Source: Bacteroidota bacterium (GTDB taxonomy: Bacteria; Bacteroidota; Bacteroidia; Flavobacteriales; Schleiferiaceae). Taken from it: a stretch of 64,000 bases of DNA. The notes beneath the pieces are model-generated. The model was not told the origin of the DNA. It saw only the letters and a program-made list of their open reading frames with translations, and did no database searches. A program made the position numbers and the translations under genes. Below are positions 9,430-18,948 of the stretch, piece by piece. Location: contig VGFU01000006.1 of NCBI GenBank assembly GCA_016868755.1, positions 16,320 to 80,319 of the forward strand, given 5' to 3'. Position 1 is the stretch's first letter; every line of letters starts with the position of its first letter.

Positions 9430-9437
9430 CAAAGGTA
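9430..9437 (-). promoter_or_regulatory. -7 box of the threonylcarbamoyl-AMP synthase gene
   Basis: Minus-strand TACCTTTG ending 5 bases before the ATG. It lies in the 16-base gap after the plug gene, so this gene can be transcribed apart from it, with no leader. Confidence 0.6.
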
Positions 9438-9440
9438 GCG

Positions 9441-10712
9441 CTATTGGCCAAGCTCCATGCGCAGCTGGGCCCCGTCGGTCACGTCGACGCTGCGAAACGC
9501 AATCGCCCGATCGTAGCGTTCGCCCCAAAGCCGCGCATAAACGATGGCCGTATACTGGTTGGCGGAACGGCTGTGGCTTCCTTCGGTCCAGTCCAGCCCC
9601 TCGGCGCCGGCATTGAGGTCGCGGAACCGATATTCCAAGTACCCTTGCTTCACGAGCACACGGCCCACGTAGGCACCGCGGCCTTCGTCGAAGAGAAGTA
9701 CGTGTTCCGGCCCCGGGCGGTACTGATTGAAGTCGCCCTCAAGCGCAATGCGCCGGCCACCCCATCCTTCGCTGTCTTTAAGTTCTAAATCTAGCCAAAC
9801 GTAGTCGGCTTGGGTGTGGGCATCGCCGCGAGCGGACCGCGGAACAAAGGTTCCGCGCGCATCTTCCTGGCGCACGTAGGCGCCCAAACCGGCCGCGAGG
9901 TCCTGGCGAACGAAGCCTACCCAGCGATCACCAAGCTCGTATCTGGTGACGCGAAGCGAGGGCGAGGGCAGCGCCTTGGTGTCGACAAACCGAAACACGT
10001 TTCCGGCCAAAAACGCGTTTTCACCGCCGTTGTAGTCAAAATCCAACCGGTCGCCCTGCGCAAACCGGGGGGCGAGCAGGCGGTAGCTGTTCCAGTCGCG
10101 GTTCTGAAGCACGGCCAGGCGCACGTCGCTGAATGGATTTTGGGTGCGGCTGGCGTCCCACGGGAACCACGCATCGACTTCGTGGTAGCGGTCCGTCCAC
10201 TTCGCCGCGACCGGGCGGCGCACTGCCACCTGAAGCGCGCTCGGACCCTCGGCAAACACCACGGGGAGCTGCAGCAGTAGCTGCTCATCGGCAAAAATCC
10301 GCAGGTAGTAGTTGCCCGACAGCACAGGCATGCTGCTCTCTTCGGGGAGCTGCATTTCGTAGTGGCTGTAGCCTTGGTAGGTATTGAACGCGAGGCGGCC
10401 TTCGGCGATTTGGCCTTCCCAAAATCCGCTTAAAAATTCAGAGGTAATAATGGGGGAGGGCTGCCAGTTTCGGTCGCAGTGCACCCATACGTAGCGCAAG
10501 GGGAGCACCGACTGGCTGAAGTCGTCAAAGCGGAGCTGTAGGGCACGGGGTTGCCCGAGGCCTACCACCGCCGGCGCGTCGACGCGATCCACGGGGTGCA
10601 AAAGCACCGTTTGAATTAAGCTATCTTTCTTTATTTCAGGGGCTTGGCAAAGTAGCTGGCTCGGCGCCACGGCGAAGGCAATCAGGGCCCAAGCCCAACT
10701 GGTTATTTGCAT
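9441..10712 (-). CDS. Type IX secretion system plug protein (DUF5103)
   Basis: 423 residues with an N-terminal signal peptide (hydrophobic stretch to about residue 22). It matches the DUF5103 family: an N-terminal beta domain with RALQLRFDDF, YVWVHCDRNWQPS and SGFWEGQI, then a second beta domain rich in paired aromatic residues. In Flavobacterium johnsoniae a protein of this family is the Plug that closes the periplasmic side of the SprA translocon in the T9SS. Its presence fits the two T9SS-tailed proteins in this window. The core T9SS genes are not here. The ATG at 10712 directly precedes the signal peptide. The 80-base gap to nqrA holds divergent promoters. Confidence 0.88.
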   Translation of the reverse strand: MQITSWAWALIAFAVAPSQLLCQAPEIKKDSLIQTVLLHPVDRVDAPAVVGLGQPRALQLRFDDFSQSVLPLRYVWVHCDRNWQPSPIITSEFLSGFWEGQIAEGRLAFNTYQGYSHYEMQLPEESSMPVLSGNYYLRIFADEQLLLQLPVVFAEGPSALQVAVRRPVAAKWTDRYHEVDAWFPWDASRTQNPFSDVRLAVLQNRDWNSYRLLAPRFAQGDRLDFDYNGGENAFLAGNVFRFVDTKALPSPSLRVTRYELGDRWVGFVRQDLAAGLGAYVRQEDARGTFVPRSARGDAHTQADYVWLDLELKDSEGWGGRRIALEGDFNQYRPGPEHVLLFDEGRGAYVGRVLVKQGYLEYRFRDLNAGAEGLDWTEGSHSRSANQYTAIVYARLWGERYDRAIAFRSVDVTDGAQLRMELGQ

Positions 10713-10768
10713 GGTTTAAAGGTGCTAAAAACATGTTAAATATTCACCTGTTTGCACAGCGACTAATG

Positions 10769-10776
10769 TACCTTTG
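10769..10776 (+). promoter_or_regulatory. -7 box of the nqr operon (TACCTTTG)
   Basis: Perfect consensus box 19 bases before the nqrA ATG. TTTG occurs upstream at 10751, at a shorter spacing than usual. Likely promoter of nqrABCDEF. Confidence 0.55.
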
Positions 10777-10795
10777 CGCCGAAATTTTTGCAGTT

Positions 10796-12136
10796 ATGCC
10801 CAACGTACATTCTGTTCGGAACGGTCTCGACCTCCCGATCCTTGGTGCACCCGAAGCCATCGTCGATGGCCACCTCAGCGCCTCGGTTTATGCGGTTCGC
10901 CCGAGCGACTTCCGCGGCCTCGCCCCGAAACTCGCAGTAAAAGAAGGCGATCGCGTGCTAGCCGGCGACATTCTCTTCACCGACAAAGTCAACCCGCAGA
11001 TTGCCATTGCTTCCCCAGTGAGCGGCGAAGTTGCCCGCATCGAGCGCGGCGAGAAGCGCAAAATTTTGGCTGTGGTTCTTTTGGCGGACTCGCAAACGAG
11101 CTACCGCAGCATGCCCGCAGGCACCCCTGCGAACCGCGAAGATGCGATTCAGTGGTTGCTGAGCGCCGGAGCGTGGTCCTTGATTGAGTCCCGCCCCTAC
11201 GGACGCATTACGCACCCAGAAGCCCAGCCGAAAGCAGTATTTGTCAACGGAATGGCTACCGAGCCCCTGGCCGTGGCCCCGTCAGTCGCCCTGGCCGGCC
11301 GCGAAGAAGACTTCGCCAAGGGCCTTCAGGTGGTTGGCCTACTGAGTCCGCGCACCGTACTGTCCATTTCGGCAAACGAAACCGCCCCCGCGCTCACCAA
11401 GGCCAGCGGCGTCGAAATTCACCAATTCAAAGGTCCGCACCCTGCCGGAACCACGAGCGTGCACATCAACCGCATTAGTCCGCTTAACAAGGGAGAGGTC
11501 GTTTGGACGCTCAACTATCAGGACGTCGTCGTGATCGGCCACCTGGCGCGCACCGGCAACCTCAAGCTCGAGCGCGTCGTTTCGCTGTGCGGAACGGGCA
11601 TCGCCAAGCCCCGCGCCTTGACTGCGGTGGCGGGAGCGCACCTCGAGACCTTCTTGAGTGCCGAAATGAAGCCGGGCGCCTACCGCGTGGTTTCTGGAAG
11701 CGTACTTACGGGTGCCAGCGTCGGCACGACGGGCTACCTGGGCTACTACGCGAGCCAAATCACGGTACTCCCTGAGGGACAAGGCACCGACTTTTTTGGT
11801 TGGGTGATTCCCAGCTTTGGCAAGTGGTCGATCAGCCGCACGCTGTTCAGCTGGCTGACCCCTTCTAAGAAGTATGACCTCAACACCAAGCAGCACGGCG
11901 AAGACCGAGCGTTTGTCGTGACTGGCTTGTACGAAAAAGTTTTTCCGTTCGACATTTTGCCCATGCCGCTGCTCAAGTCCATGTGGTCCATGGACCTCGA
12001 AAAAATGGAGCAATTGGGTGCCTACGAAGTCGTCCCCGAAGATTTTGCCCTTTGCGAAGTCATCTGCCCCTCGAAGCAGGAGCTGCAGAAGCTCGCTGAA
12101 GAGGCGCTCGACCTCCTTTACACCGAAATGAATTAA
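10796..12136 (+). CDS. nqrA: NqrA, Na+-translocating NADH:quinone oxidoreductase subunit A
   Basis: 446 residues. Peripheral cytoplasmic subunit of the sodium pump that oxidises NADH and reduces quinone while exporting Na+. The N-terminus has the family signature LDLPILGAP and a lipoyl/RnfC-like region (VKEGDRVLAGDILF ... ASPVSGEVARIERGEKR). The C-terminal part carries TGLYEKVFPFDILPMPLLKSM, typical of NqrA. The ATG at 10796 is preferred because an upstream frame would read through the promoter box. First gene of a six-gene operon with 13 bases or less to nqrB. Confidence 0.96.
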   Translation: MPNVHSVRNGLDLPILGAPEAIVDGHLSASVYAVRPSDFRGLAPKLAVKEGDRVLAGDILFTDKVNPQIAIASPVSGEVARIERGEKRKILAVVLLADSQTSYRSMPAGTPANREDAIQWLLSAGAWSLIESRPYGRITHPEAQPKAVFVNGMATEPLAVAPSVALAGREEDFAKGLQVVGLLSPRTVLSISANETAPALTKASGVEIHQFKGPHPAGTTSVHINRISPLNKGEVVWTLNYQDVVVIGHLARTGNLKLERVVSLCGTGIAKPRALTAVAGAHLETFLSAEMKPGAYRVVSGSVLTGASVGTTGYLGYYASQITVLPEGQGTDFFGWVIPSFGKWSISRTLFSWLTPSKKYDLNTKQHGEDRAFVVTGLYEKVFPFDILPMPLLKSMWSMDLEKMEQLGAYEVVPEDFALCEVICPSKQELQKLAEEALDLLYTEMN

Positions 12137-12149
12137 TCCCAAGAAACTG

Positions 12150-13331
12150 ATGAAATTCGTTCAAAATCTTTTTGACGCCACCCGTCCTGCGGTGACGACG
12201 GGCAAGCTCAAGGGCTTGTACCCGCTGCACAACGCGCTTGAGACGATGTTCTTTGTTCCGAACCACAACGCCCACAGCGGCGCCCACGTTCGCGACGCCA
12301 TCGACATGAAGCGCACCATGGTCACGGTAATTTTTGCCCTGGTTCCGGCCTTGATTTTTGGCTTGTTCAACGCGGGCTACCAACACCACTTAGCCATTGG
12401 CCAAATCGAGTCGGGTTGGGCCAACTTTTGGACCCTCGAGAACGCCATGTACGGCGCCCTCAAGGTGGTTCCCATGATCGCCGTGACCTACATAGCGGGC
12501 CTCGCCATCGAAATCTACTTCGCCTACCGCAACAAGCATGCGGTCAACGAGGGCTTTTTGGTGTCCGGACTTTTGATTCCGCTCATCATGCCCGTCGACA
12601 TCCCCTTGTGGATGGTCGCCATTTCAACCGCTTTTGCCGTACTCATCGGTAAAGAGGTTTTTGGCGGAACCGGCATGAACATTCTCAACCCCGCACTCAC
12701 CGCGCGCGCCTTTGCGTTCTTTGCCTACCCGACCTACATGTCGGGCGACAAGGTCTGGGCAGGTCTCAGCAACGTAGACGGCGTTTCATCAGCTACAGCC
12801 CTCGGCCAGTACGCCACCACCGGGTCAACCGACTACAGTGCGTGGGACGCGTTCCTGGGAATCATTCCCGGTTCCATCGGCGAAACGAGCACGGTTGCCA
12901 TTCTTATCGGCGCGGTCTACTTGATTTCTACCGGAGTTGGGTCGTGGAAGATTATGTTTTCTGCCGTACTCGGAGCGCTTGCCATGGGCCTAGTGTTCAA
13001 CGGCGTGGCCGACCTCATGATTAGCCCAGAACAGCAGTCGTACTTGGCGGTTCCGTTTTACTACCACCTTGTCTTTGGCGGATTTGCGTTCGGTGCCGTG
13101 TTCATGGCGACAGACCCCGTTTCGGCTGCCCACACCGAACGTGGCAAGTGGATCTATGGTTTTTTGGTGGGCGTCTTTTCCATTATGATTCGCGTCTTTA
13201 ATCCGGCCTACCCTGAAGGCGTGATGCTCGCGATTCTTCTGATGAACGTGATGGCTCCGCTCATTGACCATTACGTAGTCAACGCCAACATCCAAAAGCG
13301 CCTCAAGCGCGCCCAAACAGTTCAAGCCTAA
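12150..13331 (+). CDS. nqrB: NqrB, membrane subunit with covalent FMN
   Basis: 393 residues with about nine to ten predicted membrane segments; the core electron- and sodium-translocating subunit. The flavinylation motif DGVSSAT ends at Thr216, the expected FMN-carrying threonine attached by ApbE. KEVFGGTGMNILNPALTARAF and the late FGAVFMATDPVSA loop are family landmarks. The same operon encodes the ApbE flavin transferase (16642-17676), consistent with local maturation. Spacing to nqrC is 5 bases. Confidence 0.96.
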   Translation: MKFVQNLFDATRPAVTTGKLKGLYPLHNALETMFFVPNHNAHSGAHVRDAIDMKRTMVTVIFALVPALIFGLFNAGYQHHLAIGQIESGWANFWTLENAMYGALKVVPMIAVTYIAGLAIEIYFAYRNKHAVNEGFLVSGLLIPLIMPVDIPLWMVAISTAFAVLIGKEVFGGTGMNILNPALTARAFAFFAYPTYMSGDKVWAGLSNVDGVSSATALGQYATTGSTDYSAWDAFLGIIPGSIGETSTVAILIGAVYLISTGVGSWKIMFSAVLGALAMGLVFNGVADLMISPEQQSYLAVPFYYHLVFGGFAFGAVFMATDPVSAAHTERGKWIYGFLVGVFSIMIRVFNPAYPEGVMLAILLMNVMAPLIDHYVVNANIQKRLKRAQTVQA

Positions 13332-13336
13332 GTACC

Positions 13337-14062
13337 ATGAACGTAAACAGTAATTCATACACCTACGCCTTTGCCATCGGATTGGTCGTGGTAGTGGCAG
13401 CGGCGCTCGCTATTGCCGCCACGGGCCTCAAGCCCGCCCAAGATGCAAACATTGAGCTCGAGAAAAAGGCAAACATTCTTTCATCGATTGGACTACAGGC
13501 CGAAGACGCAGCGGCCATGTACGACGAAGTGATCAAGGAACAGCTCGTCCTCAAAAATGGTCAAGTGGTTTCAGGTAAGCAGCCAGGTTCAATTGACCTC
13601 GCTGCAGCCATTGCGCTGCCCGAAGCTGATCGTGAGGTGCCCCTTTATGTAGCGGAGCACAACGGACAAACCTACTACATCATCCCGGTGCGCGGTAAAG
13701 GCCTTTGGGGCCCGATTTGGGGCTATATCAGCCTCCAGTCTGACGGCAAAACGGTGTACGGAGCCAAGTTTGACCACAAATCCGAAACCCCGGGCCTGGG
13801 CGCCGAAATCGCAACCCCCATGTTTACCGACCAGTTTCCAAACAAGGTGGTCTTTAGCGATACCTACACCGGAATTGAAGTGCGCAAGGGTGATGCCAGT
13901 GGCAACCAACAGGTCGACGGCATTTCGGGAGGAACCATTACCTCAGTGGGCGTTCAGGCGATGCTAGAGAATTGCCTAAAACCCTACCAAGCCTTCTTGG
14001 CCGCCCGGAACACTCCGGCACCCGAGGCAACTACCGATACGTTAACCGTAGCAGCACTGTGA
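13337..14062 (+). CDS. nqrC: NqrC, periplasmic FMN-binding subunit
   Basis: 241 residues: one N-terminal membrane segment (about 10-30) and a periplasmic FMN-binding domain. Landmarks are [14 protein letters not shown] and ETPGLGAEI. The flavinylation motif is DGISGGT with the predicted acceptor Thr200; the usual motif has Ala where this one has the second Gly, so it is a mild variant. The C-terminal tail after position 215 is rich in Ala, Thr and Pro. The stop overlaps the nqrD start (GTGA), showing translational coupling. Confidence 0.95.
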   Translation: MNVNSNSYTYAFAIGLVVVVAAALAIAATGLKPAQDANIELEKKANILSSIGLQAEDAAAMYDEVIKEQLVLKNGQVVSGKQPGSIDLAAAIALPEADREVPLYVAEHNGQTYYIIPVRGKGLWGPIWGYISLQSDGKTVYGAKFDHKSETPGLGAEIATPMFTDQFPNKVVFSDTYTGIEVRKGDASGNQQVDGISGGTITSVGVQAMLENCLKPYQAFLAARNTPAPEATTDTLTVAAL

Positions 14063-14724
14063 GCACTGAAGTAAAACCCCAAGAAAAAGAGCGCCTGTTC
14101 TCCAAAAAGAACCGCAAGCTCCTCACTGATCCGTTCAACGAAAGCAACCCGATTACCGTTCAGGTTCTCGGTATTTGTTCGGCCCTCGCGATCACCGTTA
14201 AAATGAAGCCGGCGTTAGTTATGGGCTTGAGCGTAATAGTGGTTACGGCTTTTTCTAACCTCATCACCTCGCTGATTCGCAACTACATTCCCAACCGAAT
14301 CCGCATCATCGTTCAGCTGGTCGTCGTTGCCGCTTTGGTAATCATCGTGGACCAAATTTTGAAGGCCTACGTCTACGACGTCAGCAAGCAGCTTTCAGTA
14401 TTTGTTGGTTTGATCATTACGAACTGCATCATCATGGGGCGCATCGAAGCGTTTTCGCTCGGTAATCCGCCATGGAAGTCCTTTCTCGACGGAATTGGCA
14501 ACGGCGCAGGATACGGTGCTATCCTGATCGTAGTTGCCTTTTTTCGCGAGCTTTTAGGTAGCGGAACCCTGTTTGACGTACCCATTCTTGAGCCCCTGGG
14601 CGTTTATGAGTTGGGATACAAAAACAACGGTATGATGCTGCTGCCTCCAATGGCGCTAATCATGCTGGCCCTCGTTATTTGGGCTCAGCGCTCGCGCACC
14701 AAATCCTTGATTGAAAAAGAATAA
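14059..14724 (+). CDS. nqrD: NqrD, membrane subunit
   Basis: 221 residues, about six membrane segments. NqrD and NqrE are paralogous inverted-topology subunits holding an Fe centre between them. A longer upstream frame exists inside nqrC, but the GTG at 14059 overlapping the nqrC stop gives the typical start, a short charged N-terminus ([22 protein letters not shown]) before the first segment. The conserved cysteine in the [12 protein letters not shown] segment and one in [16 protein letters not shown] are the expected Fe ligands. Confidence 0.95.
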   Translation: MSTEVKPQEKERLFSKKNRKLLTDPFNESNPITVQVLGICSALAITVKMKPALVMGLSVIVVTAFSNLITSLIRNYIPNRIRIIVQLVVVAALVIIVDQILKAYVYDVSKQLSVFVGLIITNCIIMGRIEAFSLGNPPWKSFLDGIGNGAGYGAILIVVAFFRELLGSGTLFDVPILEPLGVYELGYKNNGMMLLPPMALIMLALVIWAQRSRTKSLIEKE

Positions 14725-14729
14725 CTGCC

Positions 14730-15347
14730 ATGCAAGAGTTGATTTCCCTCTTTTTTAAGAGCGTGTTCATTGAGAACATGATCTTCGCCTACTTCTTGGG
14801 CATGTGTTCGTACCTCGCGGTTTCGAAGACCGTCAAAACAGCCATAGGGTTGGGCATTGCCGTGACCTTTGTGCTCGTGATCACCCTCCCGGTGAACTAC
14901 CTCCTTGAGAACTACGTGCTCAAGGCAGGGGCCCTCGAGTGGCTAGACCCAAGTTTTGCCGGCCTTGACCTCAGCTTTTTGAGCTTCATCATGTTTATCG
15001 CAATCATCGCGGCAATGGTTCAGCTCATCGAAATGGTGGTTGAAAAGTTTGCTCCGGCGCTTTACTCGGCGCTTGGGATTTTCTTGCCGCTCATCGCAGT
15101 AAACTGCTCGATCCTTGGTGCCTCGCTTTTCATGCAGGAGCGCGCCTACACCAGCGTGGGCCAAGCGACCGTCTACGGGCTTGGCTCTGGTATCGGTTGG
15201 CTGCTGGCCATCGTTGCGATCGCGGCCATCCGTGAGCGCCTTAAGTATTCGCACGTTCCGGCTCCGCTTCGTGGACTGGGAATCACGTTCATCATTACCG
15301 GGCTTATGGGCATTGCGTTTATGAGCTTCATGGGTATCAAACTTTAA
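14730..15347 (+). CDS. nqrE: NqrE, membrane subunit
   Basis: 205 residues with six membrane segments, starting 5 bases after nqrD. Fe-ligand cysteines are in the segments [13 protein letters not shown] and [15 protein letters not shown], matching the two in NqrD. The short loop [24 protein letters not shown] is the family signature. Inner-membrane location. Confidence 0.95.
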   Translation: MQELISLFFKSVFIENMIFAYFLGMCSYLAVSKTVKTAIGLGIAVTFVLVITLPVNYLLENYVLKAGALEWLDPSFAGLDLSFLSFIMFIAIIAAMVQLIEMVVEKFAPALYSALGIFLPLIAVNCSILGASLFMQERAYTSVGQATVYGLGSGIGWLLAIVAIAAIRERLKYSHVPAPLRGLGITFIITGLMGIAFMSFMGIKL

Positions 15348-15362
15348 TTCGCACGCAGTCCA

Positions 15363-16667
15363 ATGTTACTAGCAGCATCAACGGTTACCATCATCAGTGT
15401 GGTGGTATTTACCCTGGTCATCTTGGCCTTGGTTACCATCCTTTTGCAGGCCAAAGCTCGCTTGAGCCCGTCTGGTCCAGTGAAGCTCGAGATCAACGGC
15501 GACGTCGTTGAAGTAGAATCGGGCAGCACCCTTTTGGGCACGCTGGGCGCCCAAAAAATCTTCCTTCCTTCTGCCTGCGGCGGGGGCGGAACCTGCGGCA
15601 TGTGCAAGTGCCAAGTCCTCGAGGGCGGCGGCGAAATCCTTCCGACCGAAACGGGCTTCTTTAACCGCAAGCAGATTGCCGACAACTGGCGCTTGGGTTG
15701 CCAGGTGAAGATTAAGAACGACATGAAAATCCGCGTGCCCGACGAGATTTTTGGCATCAAGAAGTGGGAGTGCGAAGTCGTTTCAAACTACAACGTGGCC
15801 TCGTTCATCAAGGAGTTCGTCGTGAAGCTCCCCGAGGGCGAAAACCTCGACTTCTTGGCGGGTGGCTACATCCAGATTGACGTTCCTGCGATTGAGGTCG
15901 AATACAAGAACATGGACATCACCGCGCACCCGCGCCTTGGCAAAAAGGCTGATGAGTTCCAGGGTGAATGGGACAAGTTCAAGCTGTGGGACCTCAAGAT
16001 GAAGAATCCTGAGCCCCTCTTCCGTGCCTACTCTATGGCCAACCACCCCGCTGAAGGCAACATTGTGATGCTCAACATCCGCATTGCTACGCCGCCGTGG
16101 GACCGCGCCAAGGGCGGTTGGATGGACGTGAATCCCGGTGTGTGTTCCTCGTACATCTTTAACCTCAAGCCGGGCGATAAGGTTACGGTTTCGGGCCCCT
16201 ACGGCGAATTCCACATCAAAGAAACCGACGCTGAGATGATTTACATCGGCGGCGGAGCCGGAATGGCCCCGATGCGTTCGCACCTGTTCCACCTATTCCA
16301 CACGCTCAAAACGGGCCGCAAGGTGTCGTACTGGTACGGAGGCCGTTCGCGCCGCGAGCTATTTTACATCGACGACTTCCGTCAGATTGAAAAAGAGTTC
16401 CCCAACTTCAAGTTCCACTTGGTTTTGAGTGAGCCTCTTCCCGAAGACAACTGGACGGCCAAGACGAGTATGGAAAGCGACGGCGACGGATTTGTTGGTT
16501 TTGTGCACCAGGCACTCATCGACAACTACCTGTCAAAGCACGACACGCCCGAAGACATTGAGTTTTACTTCTGCGGACCGCCCATGATGAACGCGGCCGT
16601 TTTGAAGATGGTCGACGACTTCGGCGTTCCCCCCGAAAACGTTGCATTCGATGATTTTGGAGGTTAA
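15363..16667 (+). CDS. nqrF: NqrF, NADH-oxidising subunit with FAD and 2Fe-2S
   Basis: 434 residues. One N-terminal membrane anchor (about 3-27), a 2Fe-2S ferredoxin domain with Cys spacing Cx5CxxC ([10 protein letters not shown]) and a fourth Cys in GCQVKI, then a ferredoxin-reductase FAD domain (RAYSMANHP) and an NADH domain ([15 protein letters not shown] ... [15 protein letters not shown]). It is the electron entry point of NQR. The end overlaps the start of the apbE frame by 26 bases. Confidence 0.96.
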   Translation: MLLAASTVTIISVVVFTLVILALVTILLQAKARLSPSGPVKLEINGDVVEVESGSTLLGTLGAQKIFLPSACGGGGTCGMCKCQVLEGGGEILPTETGFFNRKQIADNWRLGCQVKIKNDMKIRVPDEIFGIKKWECEVVSNYNVASFIKEFVVKLPEGENLDFLAGGYIQIDVPAIEVEYKNMDITAHPRLGKKADEFQGEWDKFKLWDLKMKNPEPLFRAYSMANHPAEGNIVMLNIRIATPPWDRAKGGWMDVNPGVCSSYIFNLKPGDKVTVSGPYGEFHIKETDAEMIYIGGGAGMAPMRSHLFHLFHTLKTGRKVSYWYGGRSRRELFYIDDFRQIEKEFPNFKFHLVLSEPLPEDNWTAKTSMESDGDGFVGFVHQALIDNYLSKHDTPEDIEFYFCGPPMMNAAVLKMVDDFGVPPENVAFDDFGG

Positions 16668-17676
16668 TACCTTCCTTAAGGGCGCCTCAGGGCGCCTTTT
16701 TTTGGCGTGTGCCGCCGCGGCCAGCGCGGCGTGCGCGCCTGACACCATCGAGCTGTTTGCCGAGGGCGAAGCCCAGGGTACCATGTTTGTCGTTCGTGCC
16801 TACGGCGATTCGCTAGACGCCACCCAAGACGACATCGCCCGTTGGCTCGCCACCTACAACCGGGCGGCTTCGGCTTGGGATCCTCATTCCGAACTTTCGG
16901 TGCTGAATGCTGGGGGCGAAGTCCAGCCGTCCGCGATCATTAGCGACCTTTTGCTTGTTGCCGAAGCCGTGCGGACTGCGACCGACTCCGTCGTCGAGCC
17001 CGCGCTGGAACCCGTGCTTCGGGCCTGGGGATTCTCGGTGGGCACCAACGTGCTCCCGACTGCGGCGGGGCCTGTCCGCGACTCAGCGATCGTGGATTCC
17101 ATACGTGCGTTGGTGCGCTGGGAAGCACCGGTTCGCGGAACGCAGGGCGCAGTCCGCTTGCCCCGCCCGATCAACGTCAATGCCTTTGCCCAAGGCCATT
17201 CGGTGGATCTGCTTTTGGATTCCCTTCGCGCGCATGGGGCCACCGCAGCCTTTGTTGAGGTGGGCGGAGAAGTCCGCGCTTTTGGGCGCAAACCCAACGG
17301 CGATGCGTTTACCGTGGGCATCGAAAAACCCTTGACCTCGGGCGATCGAAACCTCCAGGTTACCCTAGAACTCGAGGACCGTGCGCTCGCTACCTCGGGC
17401 AACTACCGCAAGTTTCAAATTGATCCGGTCACCGGCGAAAAGTACGGGCACAGCCTGAACCCCCGAACTGGATGGCCAGCGCGCACCGATTTACTCAGCG
17501 CGACACTTATGGGGCCTACCTGCGCTGAGGCAGACGCGTTTGCCACAATGGCCATGGTTCTTGGCCTCGAAGCGACCAAAGATTGGCTAGCGCAGCACCC
17601 CGAGTGGGACGCCATACTCATCTACAGCGACTCCCAGGGAGCATTTAAGGTGTTTGATTCTCGCAGCGCCTACTGA
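16642..17676 (+). CDS. apbE: ApbE, FAD:protein FMN transferase (lipoprotein)
   Basis: 344 residues (341 from the second ATG at 16651). Transfers FMN from FAD to a threonine of NqrB and NqrC. A short signal peptide (hydrophobic [12 protein letters not shown]) ends at a lipobox-like Cys near residue 32, so it should be a periplasm-facing lipoprotein. Family motifs: [42 protein letters not shown] and [11 protein letters not shown]. The start overlaps nqrF by 26 bases. A strong intrinsic terminator (16678-16703) falls inside the signal-peptide codons; no good start exists downstream of it that would keep the signal peptide, so expression probably depends on readthrough. Confidence 0.93.
   Translation: MHSMILEVNTFLKGASGRLFLACAAAASAACAPDTIELFAEGEAQGTMFVVRAYGDSLDATQDDIARWLATYNRAASAWDPHSELSVLNAGGEVQPSAIISDLLLVAEAVRTATDSVVEPALEPVLRAWGFSVGTNVLPTAAGPVRDSAIVDSIRALVRWEAPVRGTQGAVRLPRPINVNAFAQGHSVDLLLDSLRAHGATAAFVEVGGEVRAFGRKPNGDAFTVGIEKPLTSGDRNLQVTLELEDRALATSGNYRKFQIDPVTGEKYGHSLNPRTGWPARTDLLSATLMGPTCAEADAFATMAMVLGLEATKDWLAQHPEWDAILIYSDSQGAFKVFDSRSAY
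16678..16703 (+). terminator. Intrinsic terminator inside the apbE signal-peptide codons
   Basis: Stem arms 16678-16686 and 16691-16699 (nine pairs including one G-U, core GGCGCC) around a TCAG loop, followed by seven T (16697-16703). It starts 10 bases after the nqrF stop, the position expected for the nqr operon terminator, yet it is inside the open frame of apbE. Confidence 0.75.
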
Positions 17677-17867
17677 TTGGCACACTGCTCGTCGGGCATT
17701 TTGCCGCAGTAGGAGCAAGGCTCGCCTTCTTTGTTGAGAAAAGGACTATTTGAGGCGCAGGTGCCGGCGAATTCGCCATTTTTCTTGCCCCAAATTTTTA
17801 CCGCCATTCCGAGGACTCCAAGGCCCAGGAGGCAGGCAACCAGGAGGAAGAGTTTAAGAAGTGCCAT
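17670..17867 (-). CDS. Small four-cysteine membrane protein, NqrM-like
   Basis: 65 residues. One N-terminal membrane segment (about 4-24), then a short soluble tail with four cysteines (TC, PCSYC, QC). This resembles the layout of NqrM (DUF539), a small membrane protein with four conserved Cys required in Vibrio for NQR maturation, probably Fe delivery to the NqrD/E site, and encoded next to apbE there. Sequence identity to DUF539 is not obvious by eye; I recall similar 'membrane or secreted protein' genes near nqr in Flavobacteriia. Convergent with apbE, overlapping by 7 bases, with its own promoter box. The NqrM role is inference from layout and location. Confidence 0.7.
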   Translation of the reverse strand: MALLKLFLLVACLLGLGVLGMAVKIWGKKNGEFAGTCASNSPFLNKEGEPCSYCGKMPDEQCANQ

Positions 17868-17875
17868 GCTGGGTG

Positions 17876-17883
17876 CAAAGGTA
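17876..17883 (-). promoter_or_regulatory. -7 box of the NqrM-like gene (TACCTTTG)
   Basis: Minus-strand consensus box ending 8 bases before the ATG at 17867; predicts a leader of only a few bases. Confidence 0.55.
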
Positions 17884-17922
17884 CAAAAACCGACCCGTGA
17901 CTTCGGTTACCGAGCGCTCGGT

Positions 17923-18945
17923 TTAGCGCCCAATCAGGTTGACTTCCATCTCCAGCGAAACGCCAAACCGGGTGAACACGTCAGCCTGAACCTGCGTAGC
18001 GACGCCAACCAATTCTGCCGCGGTGGCGCCGCCGTAGTTCACTAGAACTAATGCTTGCTTGGCGTGCATTCCGGCGTTGCCGACGCGCGTTCCCTTCCAG
18101 CCGGCGTGCTCGATCAGCCAACCTGCGGCGAGCTTCACCCGACCGTCGGCTTGCGGGTACTGCGGCAGGCTGGGGTGCTCAGAGGCTAAGGCGGCGGCAA
18201 CCGACCCTTCGACCGTGGGATTTTTGAAAAACGAACCGGAATTGCCCAATTCTGCCGGATTCGGCAGCTTACTCTGGCGGATGGCGATTACCGCGTCGGC
18301 AATGCTCCGAAGCGAAGGCTCTTGGCCTGCGGCCGCCAATTCTTCGGCCACCGAACCGTAGTGTGTGAGCAGTGCGTGGTCTCGGGTCGTCAGCCGGAAC
18401 TGAACCGACAGGATCACGCCTTGGTCTTTGAGCGCGCCTTTGAAGACGCTCTCGCGGTACCCAAAGGCGCATTCGGCGTTGGTAAATTCTTCGACTTCGC
18501 CGTCGTTCCATCGCATCCAGCGCAGCGAGTGCAACGTGTCCTTGGTTTCTACCCCATAGGCGCCCACATTTTGCACGGGCGCCGTGCCAACGAGACCCGG
18601 AATCAGCGACATGTTTTGCAGACCGCCCCAGCCTTGGTCGACCGTCCACTGTACGAATTCGTGCCAGTTTTCGCCCGCTGCGGCCTCAACTACCACATAG
18701 CCGTCGCCTTCTTCGACGACGCGCCGGCCGGACCATGCCACGCGCGCCACCGATCCCTTGAGGTTGCCGGCGAGCAGCATATTGGATCCGCCGCCGAGCA
18801 ACAGGGTGTGCTTGGCATAACCTTGTGGATCGTCGAGGTATTCCACCACGTCCATTTCAGACTCCAGGTGGTACAGCCGTTCGGCCGTGACGTCGAGCCC
18901 AAACGTGTTGTAGGGCTTCAGCGATGCATTTCGTTCGAGGCGCAC
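17923..18945 (-). CDS. murB: MurB, UDP-N-acetylenolpyruvoylglucosamine reductase
   Basis: 340 residues, close to E. coli MurB (342). FAD enzyme that reduces enolpyruvyl-UDP-GlcNAc to UDP-MurNAc in peptidoglycan synthesis. The FAD-binding part has LLLGGGSNMLLA; the type I catalytic serine is in GNSGSFFKNP, and LIPGLVGTAPVQNVGAYG is a family signature. The start is GTG at 18945, 3 bases after the stop of the upstream aminotransferase; no in-frame ATG gives the conserved N-terminal SLKPYNTFGL. Co-transcribed with the aminotransferase. Confidence 0.95.
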   Translation of the reverse strand: MRLERNASLKPYNTFGLDVTAERLYHLESEMDVVEYLDDPQGYAKHTLLLGGGSNMLLAGNLKGSVARVAWSGRRVVEEGDGYVVVEAAAGENWHEFVQWTVDQGWGGLQNMSLIPGLVGTAPVQNVGAYGVETKDTLHSLRWMRWNDGEVEEFTNAECAFGYRESVFKGALKDQGVILSVQFRLTTRDHALLTHYGSVAEELAAAGQEPSLRSIADAVIAIRQSKLPNPAELGNSGSFFKNPTVEGSVAAALASEHPSLPQYPQADGRVKLAAGWLIEHAGWKGTRVGNAGMHAKQALVLVNYGGATAAELVGVATQVQADVFTRFGVSLEMEVNLIGR

Positions 18946-18948
18946 GGA

